A stretch of DNA of 54,679 nucleotides from Desulfosporosinus sp. I2 (GTDB lineage Bacteria > Bacillota > Desulfitobacteriia > Desulfitobacteriales > Desulfitobacteriaceae), in the NCBI RefSeq assembly GCF_000960765.1, contig NZ_JYNH01000019.1, positions 1 through 54,679 of the forward strand, in the 5' to 3' direction. The notes beneath the pieces were generated by a model. The model worked only from the letters and a program-made list of their open reading frames with translations, was not told the origin of the DNA and did no database searches. Within the stretch, counting starts at the first letter, position 1. Each line of letters starts with the position of its first letter. The translations under genes and the position numbers were made by a program. Positions 26,218 to 34,425 of this stretch are shown one piece after another.

Positions 26218-26518
26218 AAATATTCCTCCTATTAAATGATCTTAAATTATACAGGCGAGTAACCACTATTTTTCAAGCCGCATAAGTCATGCCTAAAACT
26301 GAAATCTCCTTCTATGCAACACACTCTCTCCCTATCCCTCCTTCGATCTACTTTCGATAATTCTCGAAATACAATTTTTTTCTGAATTATCTGTTCTAAA
26401 ATTTGATATTCGCTATAAATTTGAATACTCCTGCAAATAATTTAACTATTACTTAATTTTTTTAAGTATATTTTATATTAAACTGTTAAATTAAGTAATA
26501 TCCCAATTAATATAATTT

Positions 26519-26553
26519 AAAAACACCACCTTGTAATATTACAAAGTGGTGTG
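26519..26553 (-). terminator. Terminator after the XRE-cupin regulator
   Basis: On the minus strand CACCACTTTGTAA pairs with TTACAAGGTGGTG and is followed by TTTTT. The ~300-bp region from here to the creatininase gene is AT-rich and holds that gene's promoter. Confidence 0.85.
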
Positions 26554-26572
26554 TTGTCCATTGGGTAAGAAT

Positions 26573-27130
26573 TTAGAAGGATGGAGGTGTTACGACCCAA
26601 ACAGCAATTAATTCATTATGACCACAATTGGTCCAACGGTGAGGATGTGAGCTATCAAAAGTAATAGAGTCTCCTTCTTCCAAAATATATCGAACATCTT
26701 TCACCCATATCTCCATTGTGCCCTTAAGAATGACCCCCCATTCTTGCCCTTCGTGAATAAACGGTTCATCACCAGTTGAGCTTCCCGGAGGCGCAGTAAT
26801 ATTCAAAAACTCAATTTTCCCTTGCAAATCAGGGGAAAGTAATTGATAAATAATATTTGATCCCGGATAAAGGAGGCCTTTTCGTTCTCTTTTTCTTACA
26901 ATTCCTGTAATATCAGGACTTGTAGTCACCGGATTGCTGGATTCAAAAAAATACGCTGTAGGTAAACCGAAAGAGTCGGCAATTTTTTGCATAGCAACTA
27001 CAGAGGGATTCACAATTCCTCTTTCAATTTGGCTTATATAACTTTGGGAATATCCTGTTTGCTTAGCGATTTCAATTAGTTTAATACCTGCTGAAATTCT
27101 TTTTTTACGTATTTTTTCTCCTATTTGCAT
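26573..27130 (-). CDS. XRE-family regulator with C-terminal cupin sensor
   Basis: The 185-residue protein has an N-terminal HTH (IGEKIRKKRISAGIKLIEIA and TGYSQSYISQIERG) and a C-terminal cupin (EPFIHEGQEWGVILKGTME; DSSHPHRWTNCG). ATG 27130 after AAAGGGG is preferred to the upstream ATG at 27172. It lies directly upstream of the creatininase-MFS-AOR genes on the same strand and is their likely regulator, with the cupin domain sensing a pathway metabolite. Confidence 0.92.
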   Translation of the reverse strand: MQIGEKIRKKRISAGIKLIEIAKQTGYSQSYISQIERGIVNPSVVAMQKIADSFGLPTAYFFESSNPVTTSPDITGIVRKRERKGLLYPGSNIIYQLLSPDLQGKIEFLNITAPPGSSTGDEPFIHEGQEWGVILKGTMEIWVKDVRYILEEGDSITFDSSHPHRWTNCGHNELIAVWVVTPPSF

Positions 27131-27339
27131 TTTGTTTAACCCCTTTGGTTTTTGTACTAACGTCCAAAGCACATTCTAAACTATATATATTTTATTTACA
27201 ACCCATTCTATGAAACGACTAGCACTATAGTCCTAGAAGAAATCCCTCATCGCCCGTCTTCCACTTTGCTTGATGATCTGTGGTATTTTATCTCGTACAA
27301 GTTTATTGTAGACTTTTAAACTTATTGTTTTCAATCATC

Positions 27340-27690
27340 CTACCAATAAACCTTGCCATCTTTTTTAAAGACTTTTCCCTCTTCCGGGTTCTCTAAAAGT
27401 TGCTTATAACGTTCCTCGTGTTCTTTTTCTATTCTTGCCACATTTCCAAATAACTTGGCAATACGCTCTAACCCTTCCTCCCGGGCTTCGGCGGCCATTC
27501 TCGGATAGATATCAGTCCATTCGCCGTTTTCCCTGCTACCGCCGCTTTCATGTTTTCAATAGTATTAGAAATACCGCCAAGTTCTCTGAACCAGAGTTTA
27601 GCATGTTCCTTCTCATTTTCAGCCGTTTCCAAGAATATAGAACTAATTTGCTCATACCCTTCTTTTTTGGCTATGGATTATCCCAGGACC
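27340..27690 (-). pseudogene. Rubrerythrin remnant
   Basis: Pieces in two frames give KKEGYEQISSIFLETAENEK, EHAKLWFRELGGI and then YPRMAAEAREEGLERIAKLF, EKEHEERYKQLL and GKVFKKDGKVYW, the diiron four-helix core of rubrerythrin. The N-terminus, one internal reading frame and the rubredoxin Cys4 domain that should follow KVYW are lost. Confidence 0.8.
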
Positions 27691-27865
27691 ATGCTTAAGT
27701 ACCATATCCCTCGTCGCTAGTTGATCAATTAATTTCTCCCAAAACGATTCGTCTTCACCGTTAATCTCCCTTAGACTCTATTGTCTTGATGAAATGGACA
27801 ACATTAGACTATTACTTTCGTTTTAGCCGAAACAACCCTTATCTCTTCTATCAACATCGACCATA

Positions 27866-29014
27866 TCAAACCTTCACCGTCTTCTTCATCACAAACCCCG
27901 GCAACGACTCCTTCATCTTCCAAACAATACTGATCGGTGCCGAGCCATAATGACTTTGAAAGTCAGCAAATCCCAGACAAGTAAAAGGCGAGGCAAACGT
28001 TCCCTCCTTCTTATACTCCCTGACAAAAAACAATACATTCCCGCCACTGGTTACTTGGTTAATATACCTCTGCCCGGTCAGCGATTCCTCGGTCGTTCGA
28101 CTCTGGGACTGCCAATGAAATAGCTCCTCATTGATGGAATAATCCTGATACATCGTTGACGGAGAATAGTCTTTTTCTGACTTGTTCAAGGTCACGAAGA
28201 ACACGTCCAAATTCTTTTCAGCTAGGTAGAGAACTCCTTCCCGAAAAGAGCTCTTCTTTTGTTCCGTATGTTTTCCCAGAGCCACCAGAATCTGATCAAA
28301 CGTATAAGAACAATATAAATCCAGCGGATAGTCATTTTCGAATTTGTCTAAAGGCTTATCCACAAAATCGATCTTCATATACTGATAGTCCAGTAAGTCC
28401 ATCAGTTCCTGATAAAGTCGTGGATCGTCAATGGCCCAATATAGCGCCTCTTCTATAGAAGCAAACCTATTTCCTAGATCACTTAGCCCCTTACCCCACA
28501 GGGTATAGTGAACCATCATAAGCATAGTCCGTTCTACCGTGCTCAAAGATTGTAGCAATGAAACTTCACCTATCAAGATCCGCGGTAGGATCGTCTGCAT
28601 AAAACGAATCAAACGTCTGGAATTAGCTAAAGACAATCTGCCTAGCGCAGAGGCTAGCAAACGTTCCCTTTCTGTGTCCATCTTATATCCCTTAAGTAAA
28701 CCAGCCTGAGCCCCTAATCCCACCACAGTAACTTTCTTGCTATACACATCTTGAGGGGTCACATGGTAACCCTCATAAAACTCCCTAACATTAAGTTCTT
28801 GTTTGATTTCCATGAAATCATGGAGCTTGCTGAGCAAGTTTTTCTTATTATTAACCGCATTTCGTATGTTCTCTAAAATGTAGTCTTGAGCTTGTTTTTC
28901 TAACTTCTCGCTCAGCTTTCAATTTGTCCAAAATTTCTTGCTGATAATAGTAAGGTTTTCATTAATGATACCGTTAATGATTTGCTCATATAGGCCATAG
29001 ATAATTTTAGACAT
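27866..29014 (-). pseudogene. DUF3427 helicase gene, internally deleted
   Basis: ATG 29014 after GAGGTG begins MSKIIYGLYEQIINGIINEN, the usual start of DUF3427-containing DEAD/DEAH helicases, and stops after 31 codons. The sequence then jumps to a C-terminal part open from 28837 (323 codons, YEGYHVTPQDVYSKK to GFVMKKTVKV) that is the DUF3427 domain. The nuclease and helicase core of roughly 600 residues is missing. A second copy of the last 38 codons lies at 6338-6455. Confidence 0.8.
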
Positions 29015-29328
29015 GCTACACCTCTAACTTATGACTGCCTTTAGCCTAGCTTCCACTAATAGAATATCTGTAGGGGTTAACTCTTAATTGCCTTTCAATT
29101 ATGGGATCACGATTACATCTACGCAGATCTATTGACCTGGTAATATCATATGTTTCTGGCACTATTTCTAATGGTGATAAATACCCGTACTTAGCAGAAA
29201 GGATTAGCCAATTTATCAAAAGGGTTGATAATAGTCGTATTGCTAGACCTTACCCTGGCGTGGTCCACCTCCGAAGGCACGTACGAGCTGGCAGATCTAA
29301 CGGGAATGCCATGTTCGACGCACCCTTC
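29015..29328. other. Gap without an assignable gene
   Basis: A plus-strand open frame at 29101-29388 has no recognisable domain or ribosome site and overlaps the minus-strand fragment that follows. I see no repeat or structured RNA. Confidence 0.4.
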
Positions 29329-29541
29329 TTACCTACTTTTTTGGTGATCATTGCAATACAGTTTTCCTTGAAATCGACGTTGGTTTGATAAGCAATACTC
29401 TTTTACCTTTTCGGAAAGTGGTTTACTGCAAAATGAATAGACATCTTGCTCATATGATGTTTTGTCCTGATAGTACAGTTTATTCTTAGTTGCAGCAACC
29501 TCGGACTTGGAACTAATGGAAGCTGAGCTATCTTTTATTCC
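29329..29541 (-). pseudogene. C-terminal fragment of an unidentified protein
   Basis: The minus frame gives KDSSASISSKSEVAATKNKL, DKTSYEQDVYSFCSKPLSEK and CLSNQRRFQGKLYCNDHQKS before a stop. Three spaced Cys and the YCxxHQK ending look like a real C-terminus, perhaps of a nuclease-related-domain protein, but no start is present. Confidence 0.35.
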
Positions 29542-29675
29542 TTTCCATCTTTAGAAGTCGTTTCTTTATGTTTAACTTTTCGGGTGTAGTCTTTAGTTGA
29601 TTTATGGGGACGTGTACCAGTATTGAAGAGAGACCTCGCTCTTCCCGTAAGCACTAGATTAGATTTCTTTTTCAT
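29535..29675 (-). CDS. Small basic protein, 46 residues
   Basis: ATG 29675 follows GGGG by seven bases. The product (KKKSNLVLTGRARSLFNTGT; RPHKSTKDYTRKVKHK) is very basic with no membrane segment, suggesting nucleic acid or ribosome binding. I do not recognise the family. Confidence 0.4.
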   Translation of the reverse strand: MKKKSNLVLTGRARSLFNTGTRPHKSTKDYTRKVKHKETTSKDGKE

Positions 29676-29806
29676 AAAATTTCCCCTGCCCTTCGATATC
29701 AGCAAGTATACTTCTAAATCGTTCATAGTTTTCCTAGTGAAAACGCTGGATACCGGGTGGATAAAGATGGCGAGCAGTTACTTTAGCTAGCAAAGTAATG
29801 AAATCA

Positions 29807-29983
29807 CTAAGATTTTTTATTAGGCTTTATTAATAGTCCGAGAAATATTAAAGTAGTCCCCGGAATCATATTTCTCGGCATATTAGTCTGTAAGAACGGA
29901 TAATAATTTGAGATTATAATAAGTAATACCATATAACTCAAACCTATTAACTGAAGAGGAAATCCAATTCTCCTAAAAGACAT
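29807..29983 (-). CDS. Small two-span membrane protein, 58 residues
   Basis: ATG 29983 follows AAGGAG at a good distance. The product has two hydrophobic segments (PLQLIGLSYMVLLIIIS and MIPGTTLIFLGLLI) separated by a polar loop and ends in KPNKKS. Its function is unknown. The flanks (29676-29806 and 29984-30198) hold nothing else I can support. Confidence 0.5.
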   Translation of the reverse strand: MSFRRIGFPLQLIGLSYMVLLIIISNYYPFLQTNMPRNMIPGTTLIFLGLLIKPNKKS

Positions 29984-30198
29984 ATATCTGGCTCCTTTAT
30001 ATATTTAAACCGCATCAAGCCGGACTTCAACTTTTTCAATCTATGCAGGGAAAGCTATGTATACTAGCATAGGAAGAATCTCTCTTTTAATGGTAAAAAA
30101 TCGTAAAATTCCACACTTATAATGCCTGCTTAAGGTTCTTACAGATACTATATTTCAAATTGACGGCGAAACATGGCGAAATAGTAAATAAGAAAAAA

Positions 30199-30537
30199 CT
30201 ACCCTAGATTTATTCTAATAAACCAGTTATTTAGATTAGATACATAAATCGAAAAATAGTTTTGAGTATCTTTATAGCCTAGTTGATCGACATTTCTACC
30301 GTACTTTGCCAACATCTCTTTAATGTACTCAAAAGATTTAAGATCATCATCCGTGGTAATAATTTCCTTGCTTTTAATCTTGTCATCGATTTTATTTTCA
30401 ACGATAATATTGGACTCAGTGTTAACTTCCTGTCGGTATAGACCATCACTTACCCTATCCAACACGGCATTGGATATAGATTGTTTAACAATAGGTCTGA
30501 ATTTGACACGCCAATCCGCCAACATCGTGGACATCAA
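30199..30537 (-). pseudogene. C-terminal fragment of an HsdR-N-like nuclease protein
   Basis: The 112 codons (RVKFRPIVKQSISNAVLDRV, then FEYIKEMLAKYGRNVDQLGY and KDTQNYFSIYV) match the C-terminal part of small type I restriction HsdR-N-domain proteins. The nuclease motif region is missing upstream. Confidence 0.55.
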
Positions 30538-30597
30538 ATAAACGCCATAGTTTTCTCGGTTTCATTGGTATTACATTTCTTTATTAATAAGAACTTA

Positions 30598-31683
30598 TTA
30601 CTCCGTGTCTGACAAATAACTATCAATAAAATCTTGAGGAAGTTTCTTAATTAACAACACGGGTACAGTAGCCTTGTTAAGCAAGTTATGTGCGAAACTA
30701 CCGAAAATTAACCCATTTAATGAAGAAAGCCCTCGCGTACCGTTGATTAATAAACTAAATGAATTTTTTGTTGCATAATCAAGAATCGCATCTGAGACGT
30801 CGGAAATGTTGTTAGTAACATATAAAACATGGTGATTAACTTTATGATCTCGTTTAAAAAAAATTTCGTTGGTTTTGGCAAGTATTTCATGATAATGCCG
30901 TTTGGTTTCCCCATCAGATACATTCATTACGTGTTTCATCCATTCAGAGGTAGGGCTAACTGGCCAGGTATCTATCCAACCTTGCGCTGTCCCTTTAGAC
31001 CCTTCATCACTTTCTTGTACTTGGACAACAGTCAAATGCATGTTAGGTATGTTCCTGAATAGATTGGCTGTGTAAACAGCTGCAGAAAAAGCCTGATGTG
31101 ACCCATCGGAATAGAGAAGTACATTGAATTGTTCTTCGACATCGACAGTAGTGCAGTAACGATCAACGAACTCTTGAGGAAGCTTTTTAACTAATAATAC
31201 TGGTACAGAAGACTTATTAATCATGATATGCGTTAAACTACCGTGAATCAAACCTTTTAAACTAGTTAAACCCCGTGTGCCCATAATTAATAACTCGAAG
31301 GCATTTTTTGTGGAATAATTAAGAATTGCCTTAGCGGTATCAGAAATACTTGAATCAGAATAGATTACCCGCTGGTTGACGTCGTATCCTCTCTTAGAAA
31401 ATATTTCGTTGGTTTTGGCAAGTATTTCAGAGTACTGAATTATTTTGTCCGAATCTACTTCACCCATCAAGTGTTTCACCCAGTCCAATTTGGGATCAAT
31501 TGGTCTAGGTTCTATCGAATCTGAATCTCTCCCCTTAAAACTTACAACTTTATCTTGAACAAACAAGACGGTTAAATGCATATTAGGGATACTCTTCAAG
31601 AGGTCAGCTGCATAAACGGCAGCAAATAATGAATGCGGTGAACCATCGGAGTAGAGAAGTACTTTAAACTTAGAATCATTCAT
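30598..31683 (-). CDS. Tandem universal stress protein (UspA x2)
   Basis: The 361-residue protein has two Usp domains (about 1-170 and 185-361). Each starts with FKVLLYSDGSPHS or FNVLLYSDGSHQA and ends with a nucleotide-binding loop (GTRGLTSLKGLIHGSLTHIM and GTRGLSSLNGLIFGSFAHNL; G-2x-G-9x-G-S). ATG 31683 is used because AAAGAGG lies eight bases before it. A 55-bp relic of this gene recurs at 40545. Confidence 0.92.
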   Translation of the reverse strand: MNDSKFKVLLYSDGSPHSLFAAVYAADLLKSIPNMHLTVLFVQDKVVSFKGRDSDSIEPRPIDPKLDWVKHLMGEVDSDKIIQYSEILAKTNEIFSKRGYDVNQRVIYSDSSISDTAKAILNYSTKNAFELLIMGTRGLTSLKGLIHGSLTHIMINKSSVPVLLVKKLPQEFVDRYCTTVDVEEQFNVLLYSDGSHQAFSAAVYTANLFRNIPNMHLTVVQVQESDEGSKGTAQGWIDTWPVSPTSEWMKHVMNVSDGETKRHYHEILAKTNEIFFKRDHKVNHHVLYVTNNISDVSDAILDYATKNSFSLLINGTRGLSSLNGLIFGSFAHNLLNKATVPVLLIKKLPQDFIDSYLSDTE

Positions 31684-31700
31684 GTCAAATACCTCTTTCA

Positions 31701-31985
31701 TCAATACATTTGACGCTGATAGCCTAATTCTTTAATCTGTTTTAAATCTGACGCTTCCAAAAGTGATCGGTCTTCAAAAGAACACATCAGGCACTTTTGG
31801 ATAAACATACTTTCAGATTCATCTGGATCAATCTCTCCAGAGAAAAGACCAAGAATTCCGCTCAAACCCTCAGGGCCAAGATAACCAGCAACGGCAAAAT
31901 TTTCTCCAACATTTCCCATTATACAACAATAAGCAGTTTCCCCTGTTTCAGGGTCTACTACCCCAAATATGTCATCATCATACAT
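31701..31985 (-). pseudogene. N-terminal fragment of a DUF7309/DUF6930-like protein
   Basis: The 94 codons begin MYDDDIFGVVDPETGETAYC and CIMGNVGENFAVAGYLG, resembling the N-terminal domain of longer Firmicute proteins of unknown function. The rest of such proteins is absent. Family name given with low certainty. Confidence 0.4.
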
Positions 31986-32130
31986 CCAGTTTCAGCATGC
32001 TGCGCGTTTAAAATCTACAGCAGCCTGGTATAAAGAATTCCATTCTTACGAAATAATTTTTATTAAGGTTCTCTAAGAGCCTTATGATACGCCAATTCTA
32101 ATTTAGTGCTTCAGCTCTGGCATAAATTCG

Positions 32131-32160
32131 GATCCGCCTCCACTCGGGAGGCGGATCTTT
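32131..32160. terminator. Terminator at the end of the Hdr-Met operon
   Basis: GATCCGCCTC and GAGGCGGATC form a 10-bp GC-rich stem. The T-run lies on the plus-strand side, but the position immediately after the last minus-strand gene suggests that it also ends this operon. Confidence 0.65.
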
Positions 32161-32350
32161 TACTCTTTGCTACTGTCGGGTTTAACTTGCTGCGCGTCTT
32201 CTTCCCCATTCAAATTGCTTTCACTGATCGGGCAGACGTAATCGTACTCCAACCAGCACCCTTTGCACAATTTCAGTCCACACGCGCCCTGTACCAGGTA
32301 GGTGTTGTCAAAATACTTGTGGCAGGTTTGCAGTAATCCAGGTATGCCAT
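32160..32350 (-). pseudogene. Small zinc-ribbon-like protein, apparently frameshifted
   Basis: ATG 32350 after GAAAGGA gives MAYLDYCK, then a shift at a CC dinucleotide leads into the frame TCHKYFDNTYLVQGACGLK, LCKGCWLEYDYVCPI, ending at 32160. Together they would give CxxC (YCK-TC) and CKGC pairs, a zinc ribbon. A longer open frame from ATG 32414 reads the second part but has to cross the end of metF by 47 bases with an unlikely N-terminus. It is the last gene of the GC-rich operon. Confidence 0.5.
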
Positions 32351-32367
32351 TTTCCTTTCTCTTTTTC

Positions 32368-33285
32368 TTAAGGCCTTGGTAACAGCCCCGCTCCTTTGAC
32401 GATTTCCGGCACAATTTCTTCCCAGGCCACTGCCATGATATGAACTCCCCGTACTCCGGGAATGGTCCGCAAATGTTTGATCTGCTCGATGCAAAGTTTG
32501 ACCCCCTCGGCCGGTTGGTCCTCAGCCTTGCTCATTTTTTCCACAATCCCATCGGGGACCAGCATGCCGGAAACGTTTTTCTGCATATACTTAGCGGCCT
32601 TGGCGGACTTGATGGGCATTACCCCGGCCATAATATAGGCTTGCTGGTGGAGGCCCCTCTTGCGGGCCAGATCCATGAAGGCTTCAAAGCGTTCCATGTC
32701 GAAAATGCACTGGGTTTGAATGAACTGGGCGCCTGCCCGAATTTTCTTTTCCAGCCGCAGCACCCGGAACTCGAAGGGGTCGGCGAAGGGATTGGCGACC
32801 GCCCCGATAAAAAACCGTGGCTCCCCCTGCTTGATTACTTCCCCGGATTGGAACACTTTGGCTTCCCGCATGTCTTTTACAGTTTTGATTAACTGGATGG
32901 AATCCAGATCATAGACGTTTTTCGCTTCCTGATGGTTGCCAAAGGTCTGGTGATCCCCCGAGAGGCAGAGCACGTTGCGAACCCCCAGGCTGTAGGCCCC
33001 CAGCAAATCGCTCTGCAAAGCTATGCGGTTGCGGTCGCGGGTTGTCATCTGGATAATAGGTTCGCCGCCTGCCGCCAGGACATGAACACCGGCCCCGATG
33101 CTGGAGAGCCTGACGATGGCTGTCTGGTTGTCGGTAAGGTTTACGGCGTCCACAAATGGCTTCAGGTGTTCGGTGTGCTTGCGGATGCCGTCTCCCTGGG
33201 CGTTTTTCGGGGGGCCGATCTCGCAGGTTACTGCAAATTCTCCCTGTTCAAACAGGCTCTGCAGTTTGCTCTTTTCCTCAGCCAT
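32368..33285 (-). CDS. metF: Methylenetetrahydrofolate reductase, flavin subunit
   Basis: The 305-residue TIM-barrel protein has the MetF pattern AVTCEIGPPKN, AVNLTDNQTAIVRLSS, CLSGDHQTFGN and AQFIQTQCIFDMERFEAFM. It reduces methylene-THF to methyl-THF. It overlaps metV by eight bases. In Moorella thermoacetica, MetF works with MetV, HdrABC and MvhD in one complex, and the same set is present here. Confidence 0.95.
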   Translation of the reverse strand: MAEEKSKLQSLFEQGEFAVTCEIGPPKNAQGDGIRKHTEHLKPFVDAVNLTDNQTAIVRLSSIGAGVHVLAAGGEPIIQMTTRDRNRIALQSDLLGAYSLGVRNVLCLSGDHQTFGNHQEAKNVYDLDSIQLIKTVKDMREAKVFQSGEVIKQGEPRFFIGAVANPFADPFEFRVLRLEKKIRAGAQFIQTQCIFDMERFEAFMDLARKRGLHQQAYIMAGVMPIKSAKAAKYMQKNVSGMLVPDGIVEKMSKAEDQPAEGVKLCIEQIKHLRTIPGVRGVHIMAVAWEEIVPEIVKGAGLLPRP

Positions 33286-33949
33286 CGATCTTCACATCCT
33301 CTCTGACCATTTTGCGGGGACCGCCGTCCCTGGACTTAGACCAGTCCTTGGCCCCAGCCACCTCCAGAAGCAGTTCCACCCTGCCCAGCTCGCTCATCCG
33401 GTTGTAAATCAACTGCCAGGCGCATTCGTTGGGCTTCACTTCGCATTTGCCATTCTGCGAACCGCCGCAGGGACCGTTTAAGAGGCTCTTGGCGCAGCGA
33501 ATTACCGGGCAAACCCCGCCGGTCCGGGCCAGCACACATTCCCCGCACAACCCGCAGCGTTCCTCCCAAAGTCCATGTTCCATGGTCGCACCGGCGAACA
33601 GGGTATTCAGGGCCGGAACCACCCAAGTTTGGGGGAATTGTTCCGCTAGAAACTGTACACCCACTCCACAGGCCAGGGAAAGGATGCAGTCAATACCTTC
33701 CAGCTTTTTGGCCAGCTGCTGCACGTACTCGGGGTCGCACTGGCGGGTCAGGGTTTCCTCCACAGTTTCCAGGGGGTCGCCCATAAGCTCGCGTTTCATG
33801 CGCAGGGTGCTGGCCAGAATTCCCGTTTCCTTTTCTCCGCCGGCCAGGCAGACCGACACGCAGCCGCCGCAACCCACTACCAAAACCTTTGACATTCCCT
33901 GCAGGGACTCCAGGATTTCCTCCAACGTTTTAGCTTCCGCTACGATCAT
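33278..33949 (-). CDS. metV: MetV, zinc/Fe-S subunit of methylene-THF reductase
   Basis: The 223-residue protein has a Rossmann-like N-terminal part with GCGGCVSVCLAGG near residue 27 and the C-terminal cysteine block CGLCGECVLARTGGVCPVIR, GPCGGSQNGKCEV of the MetV/MTHFR-C family. It links MetF to the Hdr electron-transfer subunits. It overlaps mvhD by four bases and metF by eight. Confidence 0.93.
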   Translation of the reverse strand: MIVAEAKTLEEILESLQGMSKVLVVGCGGCVSVCLAGGEKETGILASTLRMKRELMGDPLETVEETLTRQCDPEYVQQLAKKLEGIDCILSLACGVGVQFLAEQFPQTWVVPALNTLFAGATMEHGLWEERCGLCGECVLARTGGVCPVIRCAKSLLNGPCGGSQNGKCEVKPNECAWQLIYNRMSELGRVELLLEVAGAKDWSKSRDGGPRKMVREDVKIDG

Positions 33950-34425
33950 TTAGGGTCTCCCTCCTCTCCCTTTGTGGCCCGCTCGGCCCTGGCTGTGTTC
34001 AGCGGGTTGGGACCGAGCCGTAAAATTCTTTCCGTCATCTCATTGGCTATTTCGGCGAATCTGGGGCCCATGGAGCCTGACAGGTTGAACATTTCCAGCC
34101 TCTCGCCGCCGACCCCGACCTTGTCGAGGATTTTTTTGGCGGCGTTGACCCGTTTTTTGGCCCTGATGTTGCCTTTGAGGAAGTGGCAATCCCCCTCCAT
34201 GCAGCCCGCCACGTACACCCCGTCCGCTCCGTCCTCAAAGGCTTGCAGCAGGAGACGGATATCCACTTTGCCGGAACAGGGCTGTTCGATCATCCGCACC
34301 GCTGGCGGGTACTGCAGGCGCAGCGACCCGGCCAGGTCGGCGGCCGAATAGGCGCAGTAGTAACAGCAGAAGGCAATGATTTTGGGATAGAAACTTTCCG
34401 TTTTTCCACTTTCGCGCTTTTCCAT
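33946..34425 (-). CDS. mvhD: MvhD-type [2Fe-2S] electron-transfer subunit
   Basis: The 159-residue protein has FCCYYCAYSAADLAG, EQPCSGKVDIRL and GCMEGDCHFLKGNIRA, the signature of MvhD, which connects hydrogenase or other donors to HdrA. It overlaps hdrA by one base. No hydrogenase genes are near, so its role is within the MetVF-Hdr complex. Confidence 0.93.
   Translation of the reverse strand: MEKRESGKTESFYPKIIAFCCYYCAYSAADLAGSLRLQYPPAVRMIEQPCSGKVDIRLLLQAFEDGADGVYVAGCMEGDCHFLKGNIRAKKRVNAAKKILDKVGVGGERLEMFNLSGSMGPRFAEIANEMTERILRLGPNPLNTARAERATKGEEGDPK

Noticed and set aside
29101-29388. Plus-strand ORF of 95 codons
   Set aside because: No ribosome site or domain; it overlaps a more protein-like minus-strand C-terminus.
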